Shown here in pieces: positions 22,696 to 35,812 of a DNA stretch of 64,000 bases. Position numbers and translations under genes: made by a program. Below the pieces are notes generated by a model. It was given only the letters and a program-made list of their open reading frames with translations, ran no database searches and was not told the origin of the DNA. The number at the start of each line of letters is the position of its first letter. Within the stretch, counting starts at the first letter, position 1. Source of the stretch: Bryoerythrophyllum caledonicum. Taxonomy: Eukaryota > Streptophyta > Bryopsida > Pottiales > Pottiaceae. Where the stretch lies: NCBI GenBank assembly GCA_963971425.1, contig OZ020518.1, forward strand, positions 15,504,990 to 15,568,989, in the 5' to 3' direction.

Positions 22696-25600
22696 CCCCC
22701 TCTCAAACCTCATTGGAGTAGCCACGGTGTCAAAATCGAAGAGAGAGTTCAAGGGGTGATAACACAGCTGAGAAATCAGTTGAGGTTGCTAGAGACACAA
22801 GTGTACAAACTAATATTCACAGTAAGAGGACTAAGACTAGAATCACATGTTGAAGTGAGAAGAGAGGTGAAAAGATATATCTACACTAGGATCATATACT
22901 ACGTAGGGATATGGCATGATGGTATAGGTTTGAGACCTGTAAGATCTCTATTGGCAATAAATGGGTTGGTAGCCAAAGGTTTAGTGAGTAAGTCTGCATG
23001 CTGGAGATGAGAAGGAACATATGTAATAACAATTGAGCCATCATTTAAATATTTCTCTCGAATGTAGTGATATTCTAACTCGATATGTTTAGTTCTCTGA
23101 TGCATTACCGGGTTACAAACAAGTTTGATACTATTAATGTTGTCACAGAAGATAGGGGTGGGAGAAGGGCTACTGAGTTTTAGCTCATCTAGGAGACGTC
23201 GAAAGTAGGTGATGTTACAAGCTGCTTCTGAAAGAACACGATATTCAGCCTCAGTTGAAGATAAGGCAAGGGTGGGTTGTAGTTTACTAGTCCACGAAAT
23301 TGGAGAAGAGTCTAGTTTATATAAAATGCAAGAGGTTGATCTTCGTGAGTCTGATTCCCCTGCCCAGTCCGCATCTGTGAAGACGGATAATTCTCCAGTA
23401 TCATTGGCAGGATAAAAGATGCCATAGTTGAGTGTCCCTTTTAGATAGCGGAAAATGTTCTTTGCGGCAGTCAAGTGTGCTTGTTGAGGATTGCTCATAT
23501 AGCGAGAGACGCAAGTGACTGCATATTGTATATCCCAGCGGCTTATAGTAGCATAGAGTAATCCACCTACATGACTTTGGTAGACAAGTTTGTCTACGGG
23601 ATTTGTTTTAGTGTCTTTCAATAATTTGATTTTGGAGTTCATGGGTGCGGAGAGGGGGTTGCAGTCTTGCATTCCAAACCGCTCAAGTAGGCGTTCGATA
23701 TAGCTTCGTTGGTGAAAGTAAATTCCATCATCAGTGTAGAGTAGTTCAACACCAATATATAGTTGTGCGTCTCCAAGGTGTGTCATTTTGAACCGTCTTG
23801 TCAACTGTGCGTCAAGGTTGGCAATGTTTTCATGGTCATCGCCTGTTAGAATAATATCATCAACGTATAGGAGAAGTAAGGTGTATTTCCCATCACGAAT
23901 AGAGAAGTAAAGGTTAGGTTCTTCTTTACTCTTTGTGAGTCCTTGTTGTTGAAGATAGGCGTTAATTTCACCATACCAGGCTCGAGGGGCTTATCGGAGG
24001 CCATATAGAGCTCGTTGGAGTTTGCACACCTTGCCGCTATTTTCAAATCCGTGGGGGATGGTCATATAGACTTCCTCGTCAATTTTACCATTCAGAAAGG
24101 CAGTCTTAACATCAAGGTGATGTATTTTTCATTTTTGCCGTGCGGCAAGTGCAACTATGCTACGAATAGTGGACCAACGAACCACAGGAGCAAATGTTTC
24201 AAAGAAATCGATACCCTCTTCTTGTTCAAATCCTTGAGCCGCAAGCCTAGCTTTAAGTTTTTCAATTTTGCGGCCAGGTCTAGGTTTGGTTTTAAATATC
24301 CACTTTGCAGATATTGGACGTTTTCCAGGAGGTAGGTCTACCAATTTCCATGTGTCATTTTCTTTGATTGAATCAACCTCTTGTTGGATAGCATCTTTCC
24401 AGTCGGGGTGCTTGATGGCTTCGGTGTAGTTGCGAGGTTCAATAAATGTCCCCGTTTCTGCGGAGAAGAGGTAATTGTCTTTGAACCTCGTACTAGGACA
24501 TTGTTCGCGAAGTGGATATCTTTGTGGTTGATCAACTGGAACTGCCTGAGGAGGTGACGGTGGATCCTCTTTAACAACTGATGGATCTTGCGTAGGTGGA
24601 TGATCTGTGGAATCACCTGAGTTTGAGTCTGAGAGTTCGGGAAATAGTTCAATATCATCGGGAGGATTGACCTTAGATGGGATAGCATTAAGTCCAATTT
24701 GATTCTCATCAAATACCACATCCCTGCTACGATGGATGCATTTGGTTTGAGGATCAAAGAGTCTGTAACCTTTGCTTTGACTGTCATAGCCTAGGATGAC
24801 GCACGGAAAGGTTTTGCTATCAAGTTTGGATCTTCTAGTGTCTGGAATGTGAACATATGCCAAGGCTCCAAATACTCTAAGATGTTTAACAAACGGCTTG
24901 ATATGTTGTAGTATTTTTCATCAGGAGTCATGCCATGATTGGCTCGAGTAGGACTAATATTGATTAGGTAGTTGGCTGTGTTAACAGCCTCTGTCCATAG
25001 ATATCCAGGAAGTTTGCTAGCTGTAGACATGGTTCGTGCTTTTTCAATGATGGTTCTATTTCTACGTTCACTAACTCCATTTTGTTCGGGGGTGAGTGCC
25101 ATGGTAAGTTGGTGATGGATGCCATGGTGTACTAGGTAGGTTGCAAATTCATGCGAAAGATATTCCCCCCCTCTGTCGGTTCTAAGTGTCATAATATTTT
25201 TGCCAGTTTCTTTTTCAACTCTAGCTTTGAACTCTATGAATTTTCGAAAGGATTCACTCTTACTCCTCATGAAGTAAATGAAGCTCTTTCTTGAATAGTC
25301 ATCTGTAAATACTATAAAGTATTGTGAACCGCTAAGTGACGGGGTACGAATGGATCCTACAAGATCTGAGTGAATGAGTTGTAGTACCTGAGTTGTGCGG
25401 TTGATAGATTCCTTTGGAAAACGCTCCCTGTGTTGTTTTCCTGCCAAGCAGTCGCCACAAATTCTCCTTATAGTAGGAAAGATAGGAAGCCCATTTACTC
25501 GCTTGGCGTTGGCACAATGTTGGAGACTAGCATAATTCATATGACCAAACCGTTTATGCCATAGATGCATATTGGATTTTGAGACAACCGAGTTCGCCAT

Positions 25601-27260
25601 AGTTGTATCTTGTATGTTGGTGAATTGATAAAGACCGTTTGATAAATTGCGATGTCCTCTTGCTAAAATAGATTTGTTTTCATTAAGTACAAGACAATCT
25701 TTGCCTGTAAAAATGATAATATGACCTTGATCAGCCAAGGAGCCTACGGATAATAGATTCTTCTTAAAGGCCGGTACATACAAAACGTGATCAATATTTA
25801 TTCCATCGGAATTTCCAGTGTTGACATTGGGAGACCCAATTGCTACTACATGGTGGGCATTGCCATCAGCACTTGTCACATTGTGCCCATAAGAGCTAGC
25901 TCCTATGTTGTGTAAGTTTGCATAGGCTCCGGTTACATGATGACTTGCCCCAGAATCCATATACCACGTGGCATTTTGGTATTCCATGAGATTAGCTTCT
26001 GTGGAGTCCCACTCACTATCCATATAAGTATCTCCCTCAACATAGTTTGCGGTGACATAATAACCATAAGGGCAATTCCTTGCTATATGACCCTGCTCTC
26101 CACAATTGTAACATATTAACCCTCTTCCACGACCACTTGCTGGTCGTGCATACATCTGCTGCCCATATGGTCTCATGATCATATTAAGTTGGCCCCCCGG
26201 GTGACCTGATACCTAGGTCGTCACCCTCGGGTATTGGCCGGGTCGTGGTCTCCCTTGTGAAGACCCATATCTCTGCAGGGGCCCAAGGCCGCCCTGCAGC
26301 GGCCCGATGCCGCCCTGCAGAGGCCAGTGCCCGCCTTGGTGCGGGCCTGCGGCGCCCGCACTTCTGCCCAAGCCTCTTCCATAGAAATTGCCGCCGGGTC
26401 TCCATACCCACTGACCTCCACCACCGCCATATCCGTTGCTCCTTCCAGGTGCTCTTCCTCTTCCTCCACGATTTTTGTTGAAGTGGACAGTAAGTGCTTC
26501 CTCATGTCCTCTCTTCTGCTCTCTTAGGCTCTTGCGGTGTGATTCAGTAAGCAATTTCCCCATCACAATCTCAAATTTTGGGTTAGTAAGATACGTAATA
26601 CCTTGTATTATCATCTCATAGCTGTGAGGAAGTCCGTTGAGCACGAGGTTGATGAGGGTCTTGTCCTCCATCTCTTCTCCATAGCCTTTGAGTTGGTCGC
26701 GTAGGTCCATTGTTGTGGTCAAGTAGTTGTTGATGTCTTCTCCTTCTCTCATTGATATTGCGTGCAGTCTGTTGTTGAGCATCTGGATCTGCTGTTGATC
26801 TCCTGCAGAGAACATGGACTTGAGCATACTCCACGCATCAGCTAGGTCTTCATGTTGGCTGACTGTTCTGAGTAAGTTGTCTCCTACGGACATAGTTAGA
26901 CCTGTCAATGCACGTTGCTTTGCCTCCGTCAGCTTCGCTTTAGTGTAGACTACGTTTGAGACAGTCACTGGATATTCAGATGTGGCTACCTTAGTTCCTA
27001 CTAACGGCCATAACCCTTCTCTCTTCATTATTGCAGTCATCTTGATCTGCCATTTGCTATAGTTGAGAGGCCCAACTAGTTTATTGGACTCTCCTACTTC
27101 ACAATTTGAACTCTTGCTACTCTCTGCCATACCTCTAGATCTGTCTCTTCTAGATCTCTAACTTAGATCTAGATCTCTACCTCTCATATCAGATCTCAAC
27201 CTTCTAGACCTATCTCTCTCTACAAGGAGCAGGGCTCACTTGTCATACGCTCTGATACCA

Positions 27261-27429
27261 TGTTGAAGTGTAAGCTCACAAGTTTAATCAGAATGAGGCA
27301 GTGTGCCTGGTTAAGTACAAGTGTTTAGATGACAAGGTGAAGGATGAATCTACAGAGACTACGTTGGTGGTGATAGTGTCACAAGGTATGCCTAAGCTTA
27401 TGGTACAAGGAGGTTTGATTGCTCCAACA
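27261..27429 (-). repeat. Copia LTR (5' end of element)
   Basis: This 169-bp direct repeat is the partner of 22527-22695. The primer-binding site directly adjoins it at 27249-27260. Confidence 0.9.
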
Positions 27430-27434
27430 CCATG

Positions 27435-27700
27435 TTGCCCAGATTCCCAGTTCTTCTCTTCACAATGCCTTCACGCCAGTGTTTGCATCAGCAGAGACAG
27501 ACTTTCCTCTCCTCTCACGTCTCCCGCCGCTCCCGTCGGCAAAATGCAATCGTCTGCCTTTGCCATCCACCTCCGCCCTGCCGCTTCCCCGCCTTCCCTC
27601 TGCCGCTTTCCTGCCCGGATGCGTCCTGTGAGTTCCTCGCATTTCTCTATTTTCTTATTTCTTGTTTCTTCATTCCTCTTTGTTTATCACAGAGTCTAAG
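27435..27700 (+). other. GC-rich exon-like sequence, possible lost first exon
   Basis: Directly right of the copia target duplication lies a GC-richer stretch that reads like a transit-peptide-type coding region (many Ser, Arg, Pro) in more than one frame, with a donor-like CCTGTGAGT near 27627. It may be the first exon of the hydrolase pseudogene starting near 28108. The evidence is weak. 27760-28107 is AT-rich with nothing visible. Confidence 0.25.
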
Positions 27701-28107
27701 TGGCGTCTCCTATCCTGGTAAGTTGGAAAGGTTTTAACCTCTAAAGAGCACTCATGTCAATTTATATTGGAGATGTGGGTGCGTGACTAGTAGCTCATGG
27801 GGGGTTTTTATTTTTAGATCTTATTTTTTATTTTTAAAATTTAAAATTTTAATTTTAAAACTTGCTTTCGGAAAAATATAGAACAAAACTAAAGTTAGAG
27901 GGTTCTGAATTACAAGTAGGGAAAACAGACATGATACTACAAAGCTGAATAGTATTGATGTAGCAGTAAAGGGAAGTTCTTAGCAATCCTCAAATTTTTT
28001 TAACTTAGAAACCCGTAGATATGCAAGAAATTTACATTTTATTTCAATTTTAGTGTGATCCAACAGGTGAGATTATTTGGTGCATCTCTAGGTTGTTCTG
28101 AAATCGT

Positions 28108-28990
28108 ATGAGTTTCTTGGGAGATTCCCAAGAAATATTGTTTGGATTTATACTCGCAGGTACAGTTTCTGCTCTCGTGCGTAGAATAGTGCCCGACCCT
28201 GCGGATGATGACCTTAAGAATTTGGCCGAGGAGGGTTACGATAATCTTCCGCGGCCGTCTTTGATGTCAATGCTTGTTCACTGGACGTATTTCCGTAACT
28301 TGAACGTGTCGGAACTACTTGTGGCGTGGGCGTTGGACTACTGTATCCCGTGAGCTATAAAAAATACGGGGATGAACACTAGGAACCATATCATCGCAAG
28401 GAAGAGGAGTCTGAACTCAAAGAGTTGGGTCTGGCCTTCCTACGCCGTAAGCGCTCGTATAAGAACCGCAATGCTCCCGTCCTAGCGATTCTGCTGAGGG
28501 GAACCATACTCACCGACTATCCGGATGTAAAAGCGGATTTGAGGATTGGCGTGCAGAAGCTGAACAATTCCAATCGAGTTCTTCGCACTGTGAAGTTGAT
28601 TGTTCAGGTGGTGGAGAGATATCTAGGCGACAATCCAAGTGGACAAAAAGATATATGCATGGCCAGCCACTCGCTCGGAGCAGCCATTGCTCTCATTGTC
28701 GGCGGGGTTTTGTATTCCACTCACAACATCTACATTGACACACATCCTTCAACCCTCCTTTGGTGACGGTTGTGGATGTACTTTCAGGACGGGTACATTG
28801 TAGGCCGAAAGTTACATTTGATGATGGGGTTAAGCCTATTTCAAAACTGAAGGTGAACTTTGCAGAGTTGAGAAAGGTGTTTGTTGACGCCTTTGCAGAC
28901 GAAGCAGCGATCGACAATGAATGGGAGCAGTTCAAGAAGCTGCAGAACTGGGTTCCTCACTTTTACCTCAACCTCGGAGATATGGTCTGA
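28108..28990 (+). pseudogene. Class-3 lipase-like alpha/beta-hydrolase pseudogene
   Basis: Fragments in different frames follow the order of plant alpha/beta-hydrolases of the At4g10955 type: an N-terminal SFLGDSQEILFGF part, YKKYGDEH with EELKELGLAF-like sequence, APVLAILLRGT, SHSLGAAIALIVGG around the nucleophile Ser, then HLFNPPL in another frame and NWVPHFYLNLGDMV. The nucleophile elbow has S-H-S-L-G instead of the usual G-H-S-L-G. Frameshifts lie near 28350 and 28740 and a stop near 28381, so the gene is dead. The assignment is from memory of the family and was not searched. Confidence 0.6.
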
Positions 28991-29589
28991 GTTGGAAGTA
29001 CAGTGAACTTGGAGTGATACGTAGCAGACAAGTATTAAGACATAGAAAATCACCACATAACGTGGTAACCATGAACAGTTAAGCACTTGTGTGATCAGGT
29101 TGCAAAGTGGTTATTAAGCGATTAAAGCTTCACCTTAGGCAGGTTAAAGAGGAACGAGTGAGCCATAATTGAGCATTGGTGAGAGTAGTTACTGTAGCAT
29201 GCATGCTTTGTCGTGCATTGATTCTTACATCACCTGTATGGTTGCATACTAAGCTTAATATGTAAAGAAGTAATGTTATGTGGCAATCTGTGAGCATGCT
29301 TAAGAATCGAATCGTCACAACACTATTGTTAATTAGTCTTTATTTCCAATAGGTTATGGGTCCACTGGCGTTGCGGTAGACCGATTAGCAACATTGATAG
29401 CAAGTCCATAGCTCTCATTCACTATGTCATTGCCTGTGTGCAATGGACACAATACACTCCACAGCTGACCCTAGAGTTGGCCTGCCACACCACACTCGTG
29501 AATGAAGAAGTCGTAGATGACTTTCGAAGCCAGAGCCAGATTCCAGTGTTGACTCCAGCCAGGCAGGACGTTGTAAGTCTCACGACTAT

Positions 29590-30390
29590 TGAAAGTTAAC
29601 TGGGGAAAACTATGGGATTTGGAAGTTTCAGATGACAGTGATACTCTAAGCAAGAAAGCTCATGAACGTAGTTGACGGCACTTTGCCAAGAGAGGCTGAG
29701 ATAGATGAGAGCGATTGGGACGATAAAGATGCGACTTGTTAGTCAATTATCATCTCAGCTATAGAACCCAAGCTCTTGCAAAGATTGATGACTTGTAGGA
29801 CTACAAATCAGATGTGGCAAAGACTTAGCACTGTGCATGAACAAAATACCACAAAAAATATCCAATTGTTGCAGCAACGATTCTTTGATCTCAACTTTGA
29901 AATCAAATGGAAATAGAATTGATCACATCGTTGTTGTAGAACAATTGGCAAACCAATTGACTGACTAGGTGAGCCTATGAGTGAGAGAGCTGTGATGGGC
30001 AAAATAATTTGTTCTTCACCTCCACGCTTTAGATATTTCACAGCCGCTTGGGACAACGTCCCAAGCAATCAACACAATCTAGAGTCTTTGATGCTTCGGC
30101 TTCTCAGGAAAGAAGCCCGAAACCGCCTCCAGGGCGACGTGGATGAGGAAGGAGAGAGGGCATTTTTTTCGGGCCACGGACAAGCCTCTGGCCCTTTGGA
30201 AGTAGCCAGAAATCTTCTGCAGGTGCTGAAGAAAAGAAGAAGAGAGTTGCAAAGATTGTAGAATTGAAGAAAAAAACGCGTTGCAACACATGTGGGAAGA
30301 AGGGTCACAAGGAACGTGACGAAGAATGTCTTGAGAACATGAAAGGGGGCCAAGTGCGAGTAGAGATCTTGAGGCATTCAAAGATTTCTA
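29590..30390 (+). mobile_element. Copia gag fossil
   Basis: Decayed plus-strand sequence resembles the gag region of Ty1/copia elements: a UBN2-like part with NQMWQRLSTVHEQNT, then WDNVPSNQHNLESLMLRLL, and a CCHC-type knuckle (CNTCGKKGHKERD). No LTRs or pol region were seen, so it is a fragment. It is clearly older than the element at 22527-27429, with several breaks. Confidence 0.65.
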
Positions 30391-31079
30391 CATAACATAC
30401 AATAAAATTGGCATTTTTCATCTTGTATAATTAACACTCAATTCTTTGCCAATCCCACTCAAGCATACCAAATTTCAGTTCTATTTTTGGCGTATTTTTA
30501 GAGCCAATTTTCATGATTTTACATTATATTTATTGAAAATAATTGGTGATAAATATTTTTAATTCAATTGCAAAGACATGTGGGGAACATCCATATGCAC
30601 ATCTTTTGCATTAAAAAGCACTCTATTAAGTAACAAAATTTCGTCTATGATGAATTCAATGGAAAGGTGTCAAATGGCCAAACTTTGTAAAATAGATGTC
30701 TTTTTATTGTAATTAGATTTTTCTATTGGCTCCTCAAATGCTAACTGATATTGTACATTTGAGCATGATGGTACAATTACTTTGCCAAAATCACCAAAAA
30801 TGGGAATTTGGTTTTTAGAAGTTGAACTTTGGTGTGCATGACTAGGACTACATAGGAATGTAGTGACACAAGAATTGCAAAAAAATTGTGAGGAATTTTA
30901 TTTCTAAATGAGGAAGTTTGACTGGGAACAAGAGGGGGACGACAAAATTTTTGGTAGGGGTCTGTACATAACCACTTTCTTACAAAACATTCCAATTAAT
31001 ATTTTGATATCATACGACATTCTTTAATGATGTCATACAACATTCTTTAATCATGGCTGGCATACCTTCTTTGGTTGTA
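30391..31079. other. Non-coding; dispersed repeat
   Basis: There is no gene. About 30640-30780 is related to 61500-61640, partly in direct and partly in inverted order (TTGAGCATGATGGTACAATT is an inverted match near 61590), so a repeated non-coding family is present on both sides of the nested set. Confidence 0.45.
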
Positions 31080-31645
31080 CAGTAGGATACCAATCAAAAT
31101 GTCGTTTTTGAATTCGCAATGAGAAAAATTTCAGTACTGCCAACTTTGAAAGCCTCCTGAGAGCTCAAAAATTGGTATTTTACTACGAAATTTTTTCCGA
31201 AGAATTATCTTTAAGTTAATTACAAATATGCCAAATTCCAAGGCCAAAAGATTCACCGAAAAAAAGTTATTCAAAATCTACCAACATTGGTAGCTGTGGA
31301 AATGTTTTCACTGCTGCCAACTTTGACAGCCTCCCAAAGATTGATTTTTTTTTTTTTGCCATGAAATTCTTGGAACAAAAACCTCTTTATGTTAATAACA
31401 TATGATAAAAATTTCCAGGCCAAAATATTAATACAAAAAAAGAAATCCACAATCTACCAACATGTGTAGTTGTGGGAAACAATGGGGGAAACCATTTCAT
31501 TGCTACCAACTTTGACACCCTCCCAACCGTTGAGAAATTGTCTATTTACCATGAAATTTTTGGCACAACATGATCTTTATGATAACAACATTCATGCCAA
31601 ATTTCAAGGTCAAAAAATTTATACAATAAAAAACATTTACAATCT
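31080..31645 (+). repeat. Left long terminal inverted repeat of Tc1 element
   Basis: The inverted copy is at about 55225-55797. Inside are three subrepeats of 170-190 bp, each with CTGCCAACTTTGA-type sequence followed by ACCATGAAATTTTTGG-like sequence, and a small palindrome around CTACCAACATTGGTAG. Confidence 0.8.
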
Positions 31646-32311
31646 ACCAATGTGTGTAGTTGTGAGATACCTTTTATTAAAGACATTGAAATTGTTGAAG
31701 TATGTCAGACAATCATGCTTCTAGATTGAAATTCTCCAGATGATGCAATCTCTTATCATAAATGCTTCTCAAAAAAATCAAGGATAGCCAAATTTAGTTG
31801 TGTGCACTTGTCACATCTCAAAGACTGCACTTGTTTAAAAATTGGAGACCATATATGCATGAAGAAGCTTTATCCTCTCAATAAAAATGCTTGCATTAAC
31901 AATAGAGCATTATAGGAGGTGGGATGTGGGATGATGAGAGAAGCAAGTGATGGGTGATTATTTTCTAAGCACAGGATTGAAACTTTGTGAACATGAGTGA
32001 TTGAGTGCATGAAAGATGAGTTAACTGAGCAAGTCTAGGCTATGTGATAACTGAGTGGATGAGGCATGGGATGGCTGTCTGAGGATATATGGAGGTATGT
32101 GAGATTTTCTTTAAGAGTGAGTGAGGATATAACTTACATGTGGTGACTAGTGAGGTCTGGTGAATGAGTGAAGGCTGTGAGGCAGGATGATGGTGAGTGA
32201 TTAAGGGTATGTGAGATTTTTTTCTGATGATTGAGTGAGGTTATATATGTGCTCAGTGAGTGAGGTTGGATCATGGTGATTAAGTGAAGGCTAGATCATG
32301 GTCACTGAGGG
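31646..32311. other. Tc1 5' region with GAGTGA-rich stretch
   Basis: Between the terminal repeat and the transposase start, 31930-32310 is unusually rich in GAGTGA, GTGAGTGA and GATGAG words without a strict period. It could be a decayed minisatellite or a binding-site cluster. No gene is seen. Confidence 0.35.
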
Positions 32312-33251
32312 ATGGCTATTTCAGATGAAACTCGTGCTCGCATAGTAGGTTTGAGTGAGGCAAGGAAGACAGGAGTTGACATTGCAGCTATTTTTAGGGT
32401 CCATGTTAGAACAGTTCAGAGGGTAGTGAAGAAATTTCGAGAAGATGGAACCTATAAGTGCAAACCTTGTGGTGGAAGTCATGCTAAAAAGCTTAGTCAT
32501 AGAGATGTCCGTGCTATTATACGTGTCTCAAAAACTCATCGTCGCTCGACACTCTCTGAGATTACTAATATATGTTCTACTCAAGTGTCTAGATCGACTA
32601 TTCGAAGGGCCGTACATGAGAGTGGCATTTTCAATCGAATTGTTGTTAAAAAAACCTTTTTTGACACATCGTCACATGTCTAAATGATTGGCATTTGCTC
32701 AAAAGTATTGTGGATGGACTATAAAAGAATGGGAGAGAGTTGTTTGGACAGATGAGTCTACCTTTGAAGTTGGAAATAATTCTAAACAAGTTCATGTTTG
32801 GAGAAATGAATATGAGCGCTATTCATCAAGTTGTATAGTTCCAACTTTTAAGAGTGGGAGAACTTCTTTGATGATTTGGGGTGTATTTGCTCGAGGGCAA
32901 AAGTCACAACTTGTTTTTATGCCCAAATATAGACGTTCTGCTAAGGATTTTGTTGAAGTGGTCTATAATGTTGAGTTGCTTCATTTTATGAGTAGAGTGC
33001 CACAGGGATTGCTCATGGAAGATGGCGCGCCTGTCCATCATAGCAAAGTATGTGAAGAATGAAGACAAACACACCTTTTGGAGAAGCTTGATTGGCCTGC
33101 AAATTCTCTCGATCTCAATCCAATTGAGAACCTTTGGAAGATTTTGAAAGATGTGCAACATGGCCCAATATGTCCAAAAAATTTAGATGACTTGAAGGTA
33201 GTTATTGAAAGAGAGTGGAGGTTAATCAATGGTACAAAGCTCCTTCAACTA
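32312..33251 (+). pseudogene. Tc1-type transposase, main part, interrupted
   Basis: Starts MAISDETRARIVGLSEARKT with a paired helix-turn-helix region (VRTVQRVVKKF; STLSEITN). The DDE core shows WTDESTFEV, LMEDGAPVHHS and WPANSLDLNPIENLWKILK; the last two acidic residues are 34 apart, as in DD34E Tc1 families. A frameshift sits near 32650 in an A/T run, and TGA codons occur near 32686 and 33060 where HMSK(R)LAF and EE(R)RQTH would be expected. At NGTKLLQL the reading meets TA and the inserted pogo-like end at 33252. The last codons are at 55168. Confidence 0.85.
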
Positions 33252-33275
33252 CCGTAGGTGAAGGGCACCTCCGAC
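33252..33275 (+). repeat. Left terminal inverted repeat, pogo-like element
   Basis: It directly follows the Tc1 codon CTA and matches the inverted right end at 55142-55165 at about 21 of 24 bases. Confidence 0.8.
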
Positions 33276-33595
33276 ACTTAAATGCCGAATAATTAATTAA
33301 AGTAAAAAAAATTTGGTTCGGCAAATTTTACCACAATAATAGAAATTTCGACTTTTACATCCATAAAAAAGAGTTAATTTCGACTTTATTAGGGGATGAA
33401 TTATATTCGACGGCTAATGAAGGATAATTTTTTTTGCCATTGCAACCGACACCTATTCAAATTCATTGGTGGCTTCACAATTAATGCTATTTTACATATA
33501 CTTTCAAGGTTTCGTAGTTGCACAGACCATTTTGTGTTTGGTTGCAAGTTTTAGTATATTTTAAGTTTGAGTACGTTTTCCATTTTTTTTGAGAG

Positions 33596-35415
33596 ATGGC
33601 AAAATTAAAGACTTTGACAAGTATGTTTAAGCCAATAAGCAAAGAAGAGAGAGATGAGAGTGTCCAACGTGAATTTGCAATATTGCATGAGAAAGTGCAA
33701 GCAGAGAAGGCATTGGAGGTGGACGTGGAGGTGGAGATGGAGGTAGTGAAGCGGCCTGTAGGGAGGCCAAAGCGATCAAAGGAACCAATCTTGATGAGTT
33801 CAATTGAAGAGAGCACCACTTCATCAAATAAAAAGGTACGCGGGGCATATAACAATTGGTTTGTACCTTCTCTTTGGGGTCCTATTTATGCTGTAGTAAG
33901 AAGGTTTAGGTCTATCACCATGCCTGCAACTATCTAAAAAGTGCTTATAAGAAGCCTGGAGAACAATTTGGACCATATCATCAATTGACTAGATGTACAA
34001 TGTATGAATGGTTTAGTACTGCAACTTGGGATGTCAAGGAAGAATACAAAAAGTATATAGAACTAGGTACTTCCCGTTTTAGTGGAGGCGCCCAGCATTG
34101 TCCTATCCTTTCCCAACACCTTGCACTAAAAGAGAAAGTGGTTAGAGCTCTCAAGTCATATAGAGAAGCAGGCCAATCATTGTTTGCAAGAAACATAAGA
34201 AATTTAGTACTTTCCATCATCAAGGCAGAAAATCCATCTCTTTTAGGTCAGGAAGGGAGAAGTGAATGGAAAGTATTGCTCAGCTGGGTTAGATCATTTG
34301 TGAAGAATGAGTTAAATTGGACCATTAGAAAGGCTACAACTGCTGCCAGTAAACTCCCAAAGGATTGGGAGTTACATGGCCTTAGAATGGCTCAACGCAT
34401 TGCCTATTTATCCAAGTGTTATAGCATACCAAAGGAATTAGTGGTAAATACCGACTAAACCGGAATCCATCTTGTACCAACATGTGGTACAAGAACTTGG
34501 GATATGAAGGGGACTAAGCATGTCGCCGTACTTAGAGTTGAATACAAAAGACAAATCACTGTAACCGTATCCTCATCTGCAGCAGGATATCTACTCCCCT
34601 TTCAAGTGATTTTTAGTGGAAAATCAATTAGAAGCTTACCTCCTATCAACCAAGGACGACAATTATGTGAAGATGCAGGATGGCACATCACCCACACGGA
34701 GAACCATTGGAGCAACTTAACGACTTGTAAGGAGTTTGTAGAAAAGATACTCAACCTCTACAGAATCAAATAAGTAGACAGTCTTTAATTGAGTAAGGAT
34801 ACTGCTCTCATCTGGCTCATTGACTGCCGGTCCGTGCACACTTCTGAGCCATTCACTACATGGTTAAAAGAGAGTCATCCACATGTGAAACTTATCTACG
34901 TACCAGCCAATTGCACAAGTATCTTTCAACTTGCGGACGTCATTTTACAACGACCTTTCAAGTATGGATTTAGAGAGCACTATGATCAATGGAGTATGCA
35001 AGAGATTTCTAAACAACTATAAGTGTGTGAAGCTGGACAGATCAAGCTCGATATGACACTAAAGACCATGAAGCTTGAGTTTTGTAGTTGGCTTTACAAT
35101 GCTTGGCTACACATTGACAATGAGAGACTTATCCAAATAGGGTGGGAGAAATACGATTTATCTAGGTCTTTTGAGGACGTCTTTCAAGCTGATGCATTGA
35201 AAGAAAACATGGTATATCCACTATTCAAAGACATCAAACAAGGTGAACAAATTACAACAAATGAGGACCAAGCTGAAGACATAGAACCGAATACAAGCAT
35301 TGAAGAGGTTATGGAAGATACAATTTTCCAAAACAAGAGAAGCTGCAGTGTCTCTTCTTTAAGAAGATTGACAAGGTACGTCTCTCCTGCAAGACATCAA
35401 AATATTTTATGTTAG
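33596..35415 (+). pseudogene. Pogo-like (DDE_1, DDxD) transposase, decayed
   Basis: The order matches pogo/Tigger-type DDE_1 transposases: N-terminal part with KRPVGRPKRSKEP, then a helical DNA-binding region (33985-34460), then the catalytic core ELVVNTD-TGIHLVP (first Asp), LIWLIDCRSVHTS (second Asp), YVPANCTSIFQLADVILQRP (third Asp) and LCSWLYNAWLH-like sequence. One frameshift lies near 33940. Four in-frame TAA codons (near 34456, 34771, 34786 and 35020) are each one C-to-T change from CAA. It lies 344 bp inside the left end of the giant element and is the only candidate for its own transposase. It is dead now. Confidence 0.82.
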
Positions 35416-35812
35416 TTTCAATTTTGCAACAAAAGAAACTAACATACATAATCAAAATCAGCTGGAGACGAGTGCTAACCTTTTAGAAAATTTCCAATCT
35501 TGATTTGTTTTGAACTCCTTTGTAGAAAGTTTGCAATAAATAATTTTGAACTCCTTCTTTGTGAATTTATATGTGCTTCATTGATTGCAAGCTAGAGTCG
35601 CTTCAAAGAGACCACTCTAGATGCAAACTTTCTAAATCCATACAGAATTTTCAAACATCTGTATATCCAAGCATACAGACAGAAAAATTACTTTAGAAAA
35701 CCAAAACTTGATTGTTGCAAGCACATGCATTCCCTTTAAGAAAGTTTGCAAGTTTACAGAATATGCACAACCAAAGTTTCTTCGAAATTTCCAAACATCT
35801 CTATATCCAAGC
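35416..35812. other. Non-coding, no feature seen
   Basis: AT-rich sequence after the pogo-like transposase, with repeated AAAGTTTGCA and CCAAGCATACAGAC-type words, but no gene or clear repeat. Confidence 0.4.

Larger units (their letters stand above)
22527..27429 (-). mobile_element. Ty1/copia LTR retrotransposon
   Basis: A 4.9-kb element on the minus strand, bounded by two 169-bp LTRs that start TGTTG and end CAACA, with a 5-bp target duplication CCATG at 22522-22526 and 27430-27434. Just inside the right LTR is TGGTATCAGAGC (27249-27260, minus strand), the primer site for initiator Met tRNA; a purine tract lies inside the left LTR. In order come gag with a CCHC knuckle (about 27130-26050), protease (WYMDSGASHH), integrase with HHCC and DDE parts, reverse transcriptase and RNase H (to 22899). 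I count five differences between the LTRs (about 3 percent), so it is fairly recent. It is broken, with a handful of breaks. Confidence 0.92.
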
